Positions 16,968-26,232 of a DNA stretch of 64,000 bases are shown here, piece by piece. The translations under genes were made by a program, and so were the position numbers. Under the pieces are notes generated by a model. That model ran no database searches and was not told the origin of the DNA. It saw only the letters and a list, made by a program, of their open reading frames with translations. Position 1 is the stretch's first letter. Each line of letters begins with the position of its first letter. Source of the stretch: CAVQCA01 sp963710815 (GTDB lineage Bacteria; Pseudomonadota; Gammaproteobacteria; UBA9214); NCBI GenBank assembly GCA_963710815.1, contig CAVQCA010000082.1:10931-74930 (forward strand). The letters run 5' to 3'.

Positions 16968-18206
16968 ATGTCGAACGAAATTACCCTCAGAAACCGCGAC
17001 TTCATACTGGATCCCAGTCAAAGGTATGTGCTGGCGCTGATGCTGTTTATCGCCCTTGTCCTGCCGCTGATTGCCATCTGGTTCATCTTCGGCGGAATGA
17101 CGAACGGACATGGCACGCAGACCGCAGCTGCGTTACTCAAGAATCTTCTGTCGCAAGTCAATGACGAAGCCTTTGCAAAGGATCCGCTGCATGCTGCCGT
17201 AGACATGTTGATCATCTGCAGCCTGTTCCTGTACATACTGTATTTTTATCTGGCCAGCCGCTTCGAACGGCTGATGCTTACAGCGACGGGCATCCGCTAT
17301 ACCTCGCCGCTACCGGATGCCTTCAGATTCCTGCGGCCCGGATGGTACATCCCATGGGACCAAATCACCCGGGCAGTGGTCAGGCTTCCGGGATTCGGTA
17401 TGGATTCGAAACTGGCCACGCTGGAACTGCAAACCCGAACCGGAAATCGCCGCTTGCGCCCGATATTCTGGGTTAATCCGGACACATGGGTGCCACCGAA
17501 ACCCAGAATGTTTGATGTGCGCCGGCGTAGCAGTCCGGATCAGGCGCTGAAGATGATCGAGGAGACGGCTCTTGTCAGCCACGTCAGGATACAGGTCAGG
17601 GATGTTCGGATTGAACCCGGTCGGCTGGAATTCCATCTCGAGGACAATCCATGGTCCGGTGGCATGGCGGTTCTACTGCTGGTTCTGCTCGGTTATGCCC
17701 TGGTGGACACCTTTATATTCAAATCCGAGGTGCTGGCGGAAACACCGCCATATCTTCTGTATGCCGTTGGCGGCCTGCTGGTTACCCTCGTGTGCCATTA
17801 TATATTGCAGCGCACCGGTGTACCCAGACCGACCGGCATCGGGCTGGCGGTCATGACGGGCCTGGCATTCGGTGCGGCGATGCACCCGGCGCTTATCCGC
17901 CTCAATGAACTGACCGATCGTGCGGGTTTGGTGACGTATACCTATTTCAAACTGCCGGATGGCAGCTGGCAGCCTGAGTCCGATGGGTTGCCATCTCTGA
18001 AAATAGACCAGGCTCCTGAATACTGGTTGCAGTTCAAACCGGGATCAACCCATGGTTTTACCTTGCGCAAGGGCGGCCTGGGTTTCTGGCAGCTAGATGA
18101 GGTGCCACTGCGGGATGCTTATCACGATTACTTTGACCGCATACAGAAAAAAGGACGCAAGAATAGTCCCGCGGGAGCTACATCGCACTACCTGCGTTTA
18201 CGGTAA
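16968..18206 (+). CDS. Hypothetical multi-pass membrane protein
   Basis: I do not recognise a family. The 412-residue protein has about five hydrophobic segments: near 20-43 (YVLALMLFIALVLPLIAIWF), 80-95 (MLIICSLFLYILYFYLA), and three between about 225 and 305. A cytoplasmic-looking domain lies between (about 100-220, with WYIPWDQITRAVVRLPGFG resembling a PH-like beta strand set) and a soluble C-terminal part (about 310-412). It follows the small secreted protein by 42 bp and may form an operon with it. Confidence 0.75.
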   Translation: MSNEITLRNRDFILDPSQRYVLALMLFIALVLPLIAIWFIFGGMTNGHGTQTAAALLKNLLSQVNDEAFAKDPLHAAVDMLIICSLFLYILYFYLASRFERLMLTATGIRYTSPLPDAFRFLRPGWYIPWDQITRAVVRLPGFGMDSKLATLELQTRTGNRRLRPIFWVNPDTWVPPKPRMFDVRRRSSPDQALKMIEETALVSHVRIQVRDVRIEPGRLEFHLEDNPWSGGMAVLLLVLLGYALVDTFIFKSEVLAETPPYLLYAVGGLLVTLVCHYILQRTGVPRPTGIGLAVMTGLAFGAAMHPALIRLNELTDRAGLVTYTYFKLPDGSWQPESDGLPSLKIDQAPEYWLQFKPGSTHGFTLRKGGLGFWQLDEVPLRDAYHDYFDRIQKKGRKNSPAGATSHYLRLR

Positions 18207-18338
18207 TGGCATGGATCAATTACCCGGGAATTCGAAAAATAATAAAGGCAGGCTGAGTAAATAAAGAGATCCTGGACAGACCGGGTCCTGGTTTTCGCGG
18301 GTATGGCAGAATGAGTCAGCGTTTCTTTATTTCCAACC

Positions 18339-18740
18339 TCAGGTTTTGTCGATGTGCCTGATGTAACGCGGATGATCGAGCATTTCCATTTTCATGGCGG
18401 TGCCGTTGATCGAGAATGTCGCGTTGCTGCCGGCGACCGTGAACCTGCAGCCGACGCTGCCGTTCCAGTCGATCGGCAGGGGAGCGTGATCGCGGTAGGT
18501 GTAGATGTTGTCGATCATGTCGCCGCCCTGGATCTCGCACGGGCACTGCGGCAACTCGCCGTCGATTTCCACGTTTCTGATGACCAGATCGCACGCCTGT
18601 TTCCACAATGAGTCCTGGAAGGCGCCTTCCATCACCTGGACGAGGTGAACCAGCGAGAAGTGCAGGGTGACTGTGTCGTCGCCCCGCTCGATGCGCTCCA
18701 GTCGGGCGCCGGGTAGTTGCAAGCTGCTTGTGGTATCCAT
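18339..18740 (-). CDS. Hypothetical protein
   Basis: The 133-residue protein has no recognised domain and no signal peptide. It looks like an all-beta cytoplasmic protein, with strands such as RIERGDDTVTLHFSLVHLVQVM, DLVIRNVEIDG and GCRFTVAGSNATFSINGTAMKMEM and two cysteines in CPCEIQGGD. Proteins that start by matching an ERIERGDDTVTLHFS-like strand and end on a short coil are common orphans in gammaproteobacteria. It is read opposite to the upstream membrane gene and lies just beyond a family B element. Confidence 0.65.
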   Translation of the reverse strand: MDTTSSLQLPGARLERIERGDDTVTLHFSLVHLVQVMEGAFQDSLWKQACDLVIRNVEIDGELPQCPCEIQGGDMIDNIYTYRDHAPLPIDWNGSVGCRFTVAGSNATFSINGTAMKMEMLDHPRYIRHIDKT

Positions 18741-18770
18741 CGGAATGTGATTGCCAATTGAGTAAATTAT

Positions 18771-18853
18771 TCACCGCAAAGACGCAAAGAACGCAAAGCG
18801 TGTAATTGCTTTTGATAGGGCATTTCTTTGCGAACTTTGCGTCTTTGCGGTGA
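18771..18853. repeat. Family B inverted-repeat element, copy 3 (short form)
   Basis: The 83-bp element opens TCACCGCAAAGACGCAAAG and closes CTTTGCGTCTTTGCGGTGA. The third arm units are AACGCAAAG and its near-complement CTTTGCGAA. The core (GTGTAATTGCTTTTGATAGGGCATTTC) resembles copies 2 and 6. Confidence 0.92.
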
Positions 18854-18880
18854 GAAAACGCCGTAAACGCATCTCCACTG

Positions 18881-20983
18881 CTAATTCGGGTCAGGCGCGG
18901 TCGCGTCCGTCTCATCGAGTAAGGCCTCGAACTCGTCGAAGCGCGTGATCGGCGGCCCGCATTGTAAACCCGTACAGGCATAGGCGACCACCTCTCCCTG
19001 CGGCACGTAATTCGCCAGAATTCCCGGCAGTGCGGCTTCGGTCGCCGGGATGGCCAGTAGCAGGCGCCGCGGCGCATAGGCCCGGGACGCGCGCTGCCGC
19101 CATGCCTTCATGGCCGTCGCGTCGCCGCGCAGGATCACCGTCTGGCCCGGAGACAGTGCGTCTTCCAGTGCGACCAGCAGGCTGGCATGGCCGTGCGGCA
19201 TGGACTCGAGGCTCGACCAGAGTCCTTTCAGGGTCTGCCCGGCGGCTTCCAGGTAACGGGGCTCTCCCAGGAGGTGCCCGAGCCGGTACAGCACCGTGGC
19301 GGCGATGCCGTTGCCGGAGGGCGTGGCCTCGTCGTGGTTCGGCTTGGGGCGCTGGATCAGCGCCTCGTGATCGTCCGAAGTGAAGAAGAAACCGCCGGCC
19401 GGATCGCGGAAGCGGGCGAGCAGCACCTCGGCAAGTTCCACGGCGAAGCTCAGGTCAGCGGCGCGCCAGCGCGCCTGCAGCAGTTCCAGCAGGCAATCGA
19501 TCAGGCAGGCGTGGTCGTCGAGGTAGGCATTGAGATGGGCGCGGCCATCCTTGCAGGTGGCGAGCAGGCGGCCGTCTTTCCAGAGTTCGCGCCGGATGAA
19601 ATCGGCCGCGCGTTCCGCGGAGGCGACCCATGCGGGGTTGTCGAAATGGCGTCCCGCAATCGCCATGCCGCGGATCATCAGGCCGTTCCATGCGGTCAGT
19701 ATCTTCTCGTCGCGCCCCGGTCGCACCCGCTGTTCGCGCACCGCGAGCAGTGTCGCGCAGGCCCGGTCGATGCGATGGTCGATCTCGTCGAGGGAAAGGG
19801 AGAATTCCGCGGCGAGCTGCGTACGGCTGCGATAGACGTGCAGGTGCCAGCAGTCCTCGAAATTGGCGGCGCGGTCGAGACCGAAGTGACGCGCGAACAG
19901 CCGGTAATCCTCCGGGTCCAGCAGTGCTTCGATTTCCTGTGGTGTCCAGGTGTAGAACTTGCCTTCCTCGCCTTCGGAGTCCGCATCCAGGCTGGAATAG
20001 TAGCCACCCTCGGGTGCCTGCATTTCGCGCATCACCCAGGCGGCGGTTTGTTCGCAGGTGTGTTTGAACAGCGCATTGCCGGTCGCGGCATACGCCTGGG
20101 CGTAGAGCGCGAGCAGCGCGCCGTTGTCGTAGAGCATTTTCTCGAAGTGCGGGATCATCCAGCGATCGTCCACGGAGTAGCGGCAGAAGCCGCCGCCCAA
20201 CTGGTCATTGATGCCGCCCTGCGCCATTTGTTCCAGCGTGAATACCACCATGTGCAGGGCGCGCCGATCGCTCATGCCGTGATGGCGGCAGGTGCCGGCC
20301 CAGTGACGCAGCAGGCATTCCAGATTGGTCGGGTGAGGGAACTTCGGCGCCTCGCCGAAACCGCCGCGGCGTTCATCGAAACTCTGCTCCAGCTGCCGGC
20401 GTGCGTTATCGAGCGGCGCCGGGTTGAGACTATCCGCCGCGCCCTCATTGCTGTTGATCGATTGCAGGGCCTGCAACAGGGAGACGTTCTGGTTGTGGAT
20501 TTCGTCCGGGTGTTCGGCGAGAAAGCCCGCGATGTGCTGCATCAGTTCCCGGAAGGACGGCATGCCGTGCCGGGGCTCGTTCGGGAAATAGGTGCCGGCG
20601 AAAAACGGCACGCGGTCGTCCGGCGTCAGGAACACGGTCAGCGGCCAGCCGCCGGGCCGGCGGGTCAGGAGGGAGTGGGAGGTCTGGTAGATCTTGTCGA
20701 TGTCCGGGCGCTCCTCCCGGTCGACCTTGATGTTGACGAACAGCCGGTTCATGAGGTCGGCGGTGTCCGGGTCCTCGAAGGATTCGTGCGCCATGACGTG
20801 GCACCAGTGACAGGCCGAGTAACCCACCGAGAGCAGAATGGGCTTGTTTTCGCGGCGCGCCTTCTCCAGCGCCTCGGGTCCCCAGGGATACCAGTTCACC
20901 GGATTGTGCGCGTGCTGCAGCAGGTAGGGACTGGTCTCGTTGATGAGTTGGTTGGTATAGTCGCTGTGCTCGCTCATGGTCAT
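18881..20983 (-). CDS. DUF255 thioredoxin-domain protein (YyaL-like)
   Basis: The protein is about 700 residues. The N-terminal thioredoxin-like domain (about 5-165) carries GYSACHWCHVMAHESFED, with a CHWC active-site-like motif, and WPLTVFLTPDDRPFFAGTYFP-type segments. The rest (about 200-690) is an alpha/alpha-barrel related to six-hairpin glycosidase/N-acylglucosamine epimerase folds. This architecture is the YyaL/spermatogenesis-associated protein 20 family, whose function is unproven. The start is set at 20983 (MTMSEHSDYTN) or 20977; the frame runs further upstream as antisense of the GT2 gene. No strong SD. Confidence 0.9.
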   Translation of the reverse strand: MTMSEHSDYTNQLINETSPYLLQHAHNPVNWYPWGPEALEKARRENKPILLSVGYSACHWCHVMAHESFEDPDTADLMNRLFVNIKVDREERPDIDKIYQTSHSLLTRRPGGWPLTVFLTPDDRVPFFAGTYFPNEPRHGMPSFRELMQHIAGFLAEHPDEIHNQNVSLLQALQSINSNEGAADSLNPAPLDNARRQLEQSFDERRGGFGEAPKFPHPTNLECLLRHWAGTCRHHGMSDRRALHMVVFTLEQMAQGGINDQLGGGFCRYSVDDRWMIPHFEKMLYDNGALLALYAQAYAATGNALFKHTCEQTAAWVMREMQAPEGGYYSSLDADSEGEEGKFYTWTPQEIEALLDPEDYRLFARHFGLDRAANFEDCWHLHVYRSRTQLAAEFSLSLDEIDHRIDRACATLLAVREQRVRPGRDEKILTAWNGLMIRGMAIAGRHFDNPAWVASAERAADFIRRELWKDGRLLATCKDGRAHLNAYLDDHACLIDCLLELLQARWRAADLSFAVELAEVLLARFRDPAGGFFFTSDDHEALIQRPKPNHDEATPSGNGIAATVLYRLGHLLGEPRYLEAAGQTLKGLWSSLESMPHGHASLLVALEDALSPGQTVILRGDATAMKAWRQRASRAYAPRRLLLAIPATEAALPGILANYVPQGEVVAYACTGLQCGPPITRFDEFEALLDETDATAPDPN

Positions 20984-21091
20984 GGGGAGTGCCGGTAAAC
21001 AGCAACACGCGGAAGGCATCCGCAAGACACGGGTCACATAGCGTGTCGTCTTGGAAGGGGCTTTACAACCCACCTGCTGTGGGGTATTCGT

Positions 21092-21808
21092 GTGGATCTT
21101 GCCATCGTCATCCCGGTTCTGAATGAGGCGGAAAGCCTCGCTTCGCTGCTTGAGGAAATCGTCGCCGCCCTGGCCGGGCAGGCGATATACGAAATCATCG
21201 TGGTGGATGACGGTAGTACCGACGCCACGCCAGCCGAATTGTCCCGCTGCCGCCGCCGCTACCCGCCACTGCGGTTCATTCGCCACCGGACCCGCTGCGG
21301 TCAGTCGGCGGCCATCGCCACCGGCGTCGAGGCGGCGCGCGCTGCCTGGATAGTCACCCTTGACGGGGATGGCCAGAACGACCCGACTGACATCCTGCGT
21401 CTCTACCGTACCCTGCGGGAGGCGCCGGCGGATGTCGGACTGGTCATCGGTCATCGCATGCAGCGTAGCGACAATCTGCCGAAGCGCATATCGTCCCGCG
21501 TCGCCAACCGGACACGCGCTATGGTGCTTGGTGACGGCACGCCGGACAGTGCCTGTGGTCTCAAGGCATTCGCCCGTGCGACCTTTATGTGCCTGCCGCG
21601 TTTCGATCACATGCACCGCTTTCTGCCGGCACTGGTGCGGCGCCAGGGCGGGCGGGTGATCTCGGTCGAGGTGAGGCATCGCGCTCGCACCGGCGGACGC
21701 TCGAAATACGGTCTCCACAACCGGCTCTGGGTCGGGATCGTGGACCTGCTGGGGGTCTGGTGGCTCAAGCGCCGTGCGCTGCGGCCGGTGGTCGAGGAGG
21801 GGGAGTAG
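21092..21808 (+). CDS. Family 2 glycosyltransferase (undecaprenyl/dolichyl-phosphate type)
   Basis: The 238-residue GT-A enzyme starts with GTG: MDLAIVIPVLNEAESLASLLEEI. It has the nucleotide-binding VVDDGSTDAT, the metal motif TLDGDGQNDP and the acceptor region SRVANRTRAMVLGDGTPDSACGLKAF, as in GtrB/ArnC/DPM1-like transferases that load a sugar on a polyprenyl phosphate. Unlike ArnC and GtrB it has no C-terminal membrane pair. It starts a three-gene cassette with an LABN protein and an ArnT-like transferase, only 2 bp apart from the former, which points to lipid A or glycan tailoring. Confidence 0.9.
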   Translation: MDLAIVIPVLNEAESLASLLEEIVAALAGQAIYEIIVVDDGSTDATPAELSRCRRRYPPLRFIRHRTRCGQSAAIATGVEAARAAWIVTLDGDGQNDPTDILRLYRTLREAPADVGLVIGHRMQRSDNLPKRISSRVANRTRAMVLGDGTPDSACGLKAFARATFMCLPRFDHMHRFLPALVRRQGGRVISVEVRHRARTGGRSKYGLHNRLWVGIVDLLGVWWLKRRALRPVVEEGE

Positions 21809-21810
21809 GA

Positions 21811-22080
21811 ATGCAGGGCATATTCTGGCTGGTGGTCGGCTTCACGGGACAGGTGATGTTCTCGCTGCGCTTTATCGTCCAGTGGTGGTGCAGCGAACGA
21901 AAGAAGCGCAGCGTCATCCCGGTGGCCTTCTGGTTTTTCAGTCTGGCGGGGGGCGTGATCCTGCTGGCTTATGCCATTTACCGCCGGGACCCGGTATTCA
22001 TCGCCGGTCAGGCCGGTGGCCTGTTCGTGTATTCACGCAATCTGTATTTCATCTACCGGGAGCGCATGGAAGCGCGGTGA
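21811..22080 (+). CDS. Lipid-A-disaccharide synthase N-terminal domain (LABN) membrane protein
   Basis: The 89-residue protein has three hydrophobic segments and the LABN-domain signature GFTGQVMFSLRFIVQWWCSERKK plus VIPVAFWFFSLAGG and GQAGGLFVYSRNL. LABN proteins are small SWEET/PQ-loop-like membrane proteins found beside GT2 and ArnT-type enzymes; they are thought to assist lipid-linked sugar transfer, but this is not proven. The start at 21811 has a GGAGGGGGAG site. A longer frame from 21589 overlaps the GT2 gene and is not used. It overlaps the next gene by four bases. Confidence 0.88.
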   Translation: MQGIFWLVVGFTGQVMFSLRFIVQWWCSERKKRSVIPVAFWFFSLAGGVILLAYAIYRRDPVFIAGQAGGLFVYSRNLYFIYRERMEAR

Positions 22081-23681
22081 ACGGCCAGCGGGAGATGATG
22101 CCTCGCTGGGGCTCGCCGCCCGTCCTGCTTGCGTTGTGGCTGGCGCTCCTGCTGCTGTCCCTGCTGACGCGTCCGCTGCTGCCCGTCGATGAGACGCGTT
22201 ATCTCGGCGTCGCCTGGGAGATGTGGCGCCGCGGGGATTTCCTCGTCCCGTATCTCAACGGCGTGCCCTATAGCGACAAACCGCCGTTGTTTTTCTGGTT
22301 GATACACGCCGGCTGGTGGATCCTGGGGGTGAATGAATGGTGGCCACGCTGCGTGGCGGCGATTGCCTCACTCGCCGCGTTGTGGGCGACGGCATTGCTG
22401 GCGCGGCGGCTGTGGCCACAGGACATCCTGGCGCGCCGGCTGGTTCCCTGGGTGCTGTTCGGTTGCATCGTCTGGACGGCGTTTTACACCTGGGTGCAGT
22501 TCGACATGCCGCTGGTGTTGTTTGTGGTGCTCGCCATGGTCGGACTGGTGGATGCTCAAAGGCGGTGCAGCGGATGGCTGCTCGTGGGGCTGGGCCTGGG
22601 GCTTGGCGGTCTTGCCAAGGGGCCGGTCATCCTGCTGCACGCCCTGCCGGTGGCACTGCTCGCGCCGCTGTGGGTTCGTGACCGGCCGCGCTCTTGGTGG
22701 TCCTGGTATGGCGGTCTCGGCGCGAGCCTGTTGCTCGGTGTCGCGATCGCCTTCGCCTGGGTGGTGCCGGCGGCGCACTTGGGCGGTGAGGCATACCGCT
22801 CGGCGATCCTGTGGGGACAGACGGCCGACCGGGTGGTTAACGCGCTCGCCCATGCCCATCCCTGGTGGTGGTATTTTCCCTGGCTGCCGGTTCTGTTCGC
22901 TCCGTGGCTATTGTTGCCCTGGCTGTGGCGGCCGCTGTGGCGCGCGCTGTGTGCCCCGCGGGATGCCGGCACAAGTCTCTGCCTGGTCTGGCTGGTGTCC
23001 ACACTGCTCATCATGAGTCTGGTGAGCGGCAAGCAGCTCAAGTATCTGCTGCCCTTGCTGCCGGCCTTTGCCTTGCTGGTGGCCCGGGTGCTGTCGCAGG
23101 CCGAACACGCCGGCATGACGCAGCGGCCGCGGGCGCTGGCCGGGCTGATGTTGCTGAGCGGTATTTCCCTGGCGGCAGCCCCTTTCGTGTTCGCTTCGCC
23201 ACCGTGGGCAGGTTCGCTCAGCCCGCTCTGGGGCCTCGCGCTCGGTGTCAGCGCCGTGCCGCTGGCCGTGATGAAGCCGTTGCGTATGGCGCAGTATCCG
23301 CTTGCAGTCGTACTCCTGTCTGTCGGTGTTATGGCCGTCGTGTCCCTGGGCGTCTTCCGGGTCGCCACGCCGGCCTATGACCTGCGCGAGGCCAGCCGGG
23401 TGATCGCCACGGCCGAGGCGGCGGGACAGCCGGTCGCGAGCCTGTCCGGCTATCACGGGCAATTCGGGTTTTACGGCCGGCTGGCGCGTCCCATCGAGAA
23501 CCTGAGTCCGGAGCAGGTGCCGGCATGGTCCAGGAAGCATCCGGAGGGCTGCCTGATCGCCTATTATCCCGGCCGGGTGCCGGGACATTCCGTCCCCGTT
23601 TATGAACAGCTCTATCGCGGGGGCCGTCTGGTGATCTGGAAGGCGCGTGTCCTGGCGGCCGATCCGGCGCTTTTGCCGTAG
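22077..23681 (+). CDS. ArnT-like glycosyltransferase (GT-C fold, GT83)
   Basis: The 534-residue integral membrane protein has about a dozen predicted helices. Its first periplasmic loop contains PVDETRYLGVAWEMWRRGDFLVP then LNGVPYSDKPPLFFWL, with the catalytic acid pair of ArnT/PMT-type enzymes. ArnT moves a sugar such as L-Ara4N from undecaprenyl phosphate to lipid A. The donor here is unknown because no arnA/B/C/D genes are present. I chose GTG 22077, which overlaps the LABN stop (GTGA); ATG 22095 or 22098 are alternatives. Confidence 0.88.
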   Translation: MNGQREMMPRWGSPPVLLALWLALLLLSLLTRPLLPVDETRYLGVAWEMWRRGDFLVPYLNGVPYSDKPPLFFWLIHAGWWILGVNEWWPRCVAAIASLAALWATALLARRLWPQDILARRLVPWVLFGCIVWTAFYTWVQFDMPLVLFVVLAMVGLVDAQRRCSGWLLVGLGLGLGGLAKGPVILLHALPVALLAPLWVRDRPRSWWSWYGGLGASLLLGVAIAFAWVVPAAHLGGEAYRSAILWGQTADRVVNALAHAHPWWWYFPWLPVLFAPWLLLPWLWRPLWRALCAPRDAGTSLCLVWLVSTLLIMSLVSGKQLKYLLPLLPAFALLVARVLSQAEHAGMTQRPRALAGLMLLSGISLAAAPFVFASPPWAGSLSPLWGLALGVSAVPLAVMKPLRMAQYPLAVVLLSVGVMAVVSLGVFRVATPAYDLREASRVIATAEAAGQPVASLSGYHGQFGFYGRLARPIENLSPEQVPAWSRKHPEGCLIAYYPGRVPGHSVPVYEQLYRGGRLVIWKARVLAADPALLP

Positions 23682-23930
23682 AATGGCGGGCAGGCACGCC
23701 GTCACCGCAACCGCGTATGCCTGAACCTCCACATCCGGTCCCCGTGCTGAGGCTGTTGGAGTCGGGCAGGTTCCTGATATCATCCTCCTGCTCCGTGCAC
23801 CTGGGCCGCACGCGACTCGTGCTGTCGCCCGCAGGTCCCGGGTTTTGGATCATCCGGTACATCCCGCCATACCGGAGACGGCTTATCTGAAGACATTATT
23901 CTGCCGGGTGAAACCGGCGTGGGATCGATT

Positions 23931-24728
23931 ATGCTGATTTATCCGAATATCAACCCCGTGGCGATCAGTGCTGGCCCGATTGAGGTGCACTGGTACGGTC
24001 TCATGTACCTGGTCGGATTTCTGGGTGGTTGGTGGCTCGGGCGACTGCGCACCCGCCGCCCGGGCACCTCCTGGCGGGCGGAGGAAATCGGCGACCTGCT
24101 GTTTTATGCCGCACTCGGCGTGGTGCTCGGCGGGCGCATCGGCTACACCCTGGTATACAACTTCCCCGGATTCGTCGCCGACCCCCTGGTGCTGTTTCGC
24201 ATCTGGCAGGGCGGCATGTCCTTTCATGGTGGCCTGGTGGGTGTGCTGATTGCGATGTGGCTCTATGCCCGCCACACCGGGCGGACGTTTTTTCAGGTAA
24301 CCGACTATATTGCACCGCTGGTGCCTGTCGGTCTGGGCGCCGGACGCATCGGCAATTTCATCAATGGCGAATTATGGGGCCGTCCCACCGACCTGCCCTG
24401 GGGTATGGTGTTCCCCTTCGTGGATGCGCAGCCGCGTCATCCCTCCATGCTCTATGAGGCCCTGCTCGAGGGCCTGGTGCTGTTCATCATATTGTGGGTT
24501 TATTCGCGTCGTCCGCGCCCTACCATGGCCGTGTCCGGCCTGTTCCTGCTCTGTTACGGTATATTCCGATTTCTGGTCGAGTTTGTGCGCCAGCCGGACC
24601 CGCAGCTGGGATTCATCGCCTTCGGCTGGTTGACCATGGGACACCTGCTCTCCCTGCCCATGATCGTCCTGGGCATCGCGTTCCTTGTCTATGCCTGCCG
24701 CCGAACGGACGGCGCCGTCAGCTGGTAG
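23931..24728 (+). CDS. lgt: Phosphatidylglycerol-prolipoprotein diacylglyceryl transferase
   Basis: The 265-residue inner-membrane enzyme attaches diacylglycerol to the lipobox cysteine of prolipoproteins. It has about seven membrane segments. Signature parts are VHWYGLMYLVGFLGGWWLGR, GGRIGYTLVYN, GGMSFHGGLVGV, and the GRIGNFINGELWGRPT motif, together with HPSMLYEALLEG. ATG 23931 (MLIYPNINPVAI) is preferred to GTG 23919. The nine-heme lipoprotein at 56 kb would be a substrate. A 249-bp gap upstream holds no gene. Confidence 0.97.
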   Translation: MLIYPNINPVAISAGPIEVHWYGLMYLVGFLGGWWLGRLRTRRPGTSWRAEEIGDLLFYAALGVVLGGRIGYTLVYNFPGFVADPLVLFRIWQGGMSFHGGLVGVLIAMWLYARHTGRTFFQVTDYIAPLVPVGLGAGRIGNFINGELWGRPTDLPWGMVFPFVDAQPRHPSMLYEALLEGLVLFIILWVYSRRPRPTMAVSGLFLLCYGIFRFLVEFVRQPDPQLGFIAFGWLTMGHLLSLPMIVLGIAFLVYACRRTDGAVSW

Positions 24729-24747
24729 TTGGAAAACATAAAAAAAG

Positions 24748-24892
24748 TCACCGCAAAGACGCAAAGAACGCAAAGAATGAAAATTATATATTCCAGCTGA
24801 CGGATGTTCTGAAAAACCACTCTGTCATCACGATGTATCCCTGGCCTCTATTAACAATCAGAAACTTTGCGTTCTTTGCGTCTTTGCGGTGA
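24748..24892. repeat. Family B inverted-repeat element, copy 4 (long internal, perfect arms)
   Basis: Both arms are perfect 27-bp inverted copies: CACCGCAAAGACGCAAAG-AACGCAAAG at the left and its exact complement at the right. About 88 bp of unrelated sequence separate them. It lies between lgt and thyA. Confidence 0.93.
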
Positions 24893-24925
24893 AAATTTTA
24901 TGTGTTTACAGGATAACGTCAGACC

Positions 24926-25720
24926 ATGAAGCAATACCTCGAGCTGATGCGCCATGTGCGTGATCACGGTGTGCGCAAGGAGGACCGGACCGGCACCGGT
25001 ACGCTGAGTGTGTTCGGTTACCAGATGCGCTTCGATCTGGCGGAAGGCTTCCCGCTGGTCACTACCAAGAAACTGCATTTGCGCTCCATCATCCACGAGC
25101 TGTTGTGGTTCCTGCGGGGCGATACCAATATCGCCTATCTGCACGAGCACAACGTCAGCATCTGGGACGAGTGGGCTGACGAGAACGGCGAACTGGGGCC
25201 GGTCTACGGTTCCCAGTGGCGTTCCTGGGCGACGGCCGATGGACGCCACGTCGACCAGATCCGGCAGGCACTGGACCAGATCAGCAACAACCCCGATTCA
25301 CGTCGCATCATCGTCAGCGCCTGGAATGTCGGTGAAATCGAAGCCATGGCGTTGCCCCCCTGCCATGCCTTTTTTCAGTTCTACGTGGCCGAAGGAAGGC
25401 TCTCCTGCCAGCTTTACCAGCGCAGCGCGGACATATTCCTGGGCGTTCCGTTCAATATCGCCTCCTACGCGCTGCTGACGCAGATGATGGCGCAGGTGAC
25501 GGGGTTGCAGGTGGGCGATTTCGTGCATACCCTGGGCGATGCGCACCTCTATCTGAATCACCGTGAACAGGCCGATCTGCAACTCGCGCGGGCGCCCAGG
25601 CCATTGCCAGTCATGCAACTCAACCCCGCGGTCGACGACCTCTTCGCCTTTACCTTCGGGGATTTCGAACTGCGACAATATGATCCGCATCCCCACATCA
25701 AGGCACCGGTGGCCGTGTGA
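24926..25720 (+). CDS. thyA: Thymidylate synthase
   Basis: The 264-residue ThyA methylates dUMP to dTMP using methylene-THF, producing DHF. The catalytic cysteine is C146 in ALPPCHAFFQFY, the same position as in E. coli. KEDRTGTGTLSVFG, GPVYGSQWRSW and PFNIASYALL are conserved. The stop overlaps the folA GTG start by four bases, so production of DHF and its reduction are coupled. Confidence 0.98.
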   Translation: MKQYLELMRHVRDHGVRKEDRTGTGTLSVFGYQMRFDLAEGFPLVTTKKLHLRSIIHELLWFLRGDTNIAYLHEHNVSIWDEWADENGELGPVYGSQWRSWATADGRHVDQIRQALDQISNNPDSRRIIVSAWNVGEIEAMALPPCHAFFQFYVAEGRLSCQLYQRSADIFLGVPFNIASYALLTQMMAQVTGLQVGDFVHTLGDAHLYLNHREQADLQLARAPRPLPVMQLNPAVDDLFAFTFGDFELRQYDPHPHIKAPVAV

Positions 25721-26232
25721 GCGGTGCCGTGAGAATCACCCTCGTCGTGGCCATGGCCGCCAACCGGGTTATCGGATGCAAAAACCGCCTTCCCTGGCAC
25801 CTGCCGGCGGATCTCAGGCATTTCAGGCAGATGACCCTCGGCAAGCCGGTTCTGATGGGGCGCAAAACCCATGAATCGATCGGCCGTGCGCTGCCCGAGC
25901 GCACCAATATCGTGGTCACGCGCGACGACGCTTACACGGCGCCCGGGTGCATCGTGGTGCACTCCATCGAGAGTGCGTTGAAGGCGGCGGGCGAGCGCGA
26001 GGAGGTGATGGTGATCGGCGGCACGGATCTTTACTGGCAGTTGCTGCCGCGGGCCGGGCGTATCTGCCTGACACTGATCCACGCGAAATTCGAGGGTGAT
26101 GCGCGATTTCCGGAACTCGATGAACGTGAATGGCGCGAGGTTGAGCGCGTGGACTGCGAACCGGACGAGAAAAATGCCTGGCCTTACAGCTTTATCCGGC
26201 TGGACCGCGTTACCCGGTACGATCAAGCCTAG
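25717..26232 (+). CDS. folA: Dihydrofolate reductase
   Basis: The 171-residue DHFR reduces dihydrofolate with NADPH and is the target of trimethoprim. Visible features are VVAMAANRVIGCKNRLPWHLPADLRHFRQMTLGKPVLMGRKTHESIG spread over residues 9-56, with the catalytic acidic residue in LPADLR, and VIGGTDLYWQLLPRA. It begins with GTG inside the thyA stop. Its 3' end overlaps the converging apaH by 23 bp. Confidence 0.96.
   Translation: MSGAVRITLVVAMAANRVIGCKNRLPWHLPADLRHFRQMTLGKPVLMGRKTHESIGRALPERTNIVVTRDDAYTAPGCIVVHSIESALKAAGEREEVMVIGGTDLYWQLLPRAGRICLTLIHAKFEGDARFPELDEREWREVERVDCEPDEKNAWPYSFIRLDRVTRYDQA

Noticed and set aside
19187..20998. 603-residue plus-strand frame over the DUF255 gene
   Set aside because: It mirrors the minus-strand gene, which has clear thioredoxin motifs; the plus frame has no recognisable domain.
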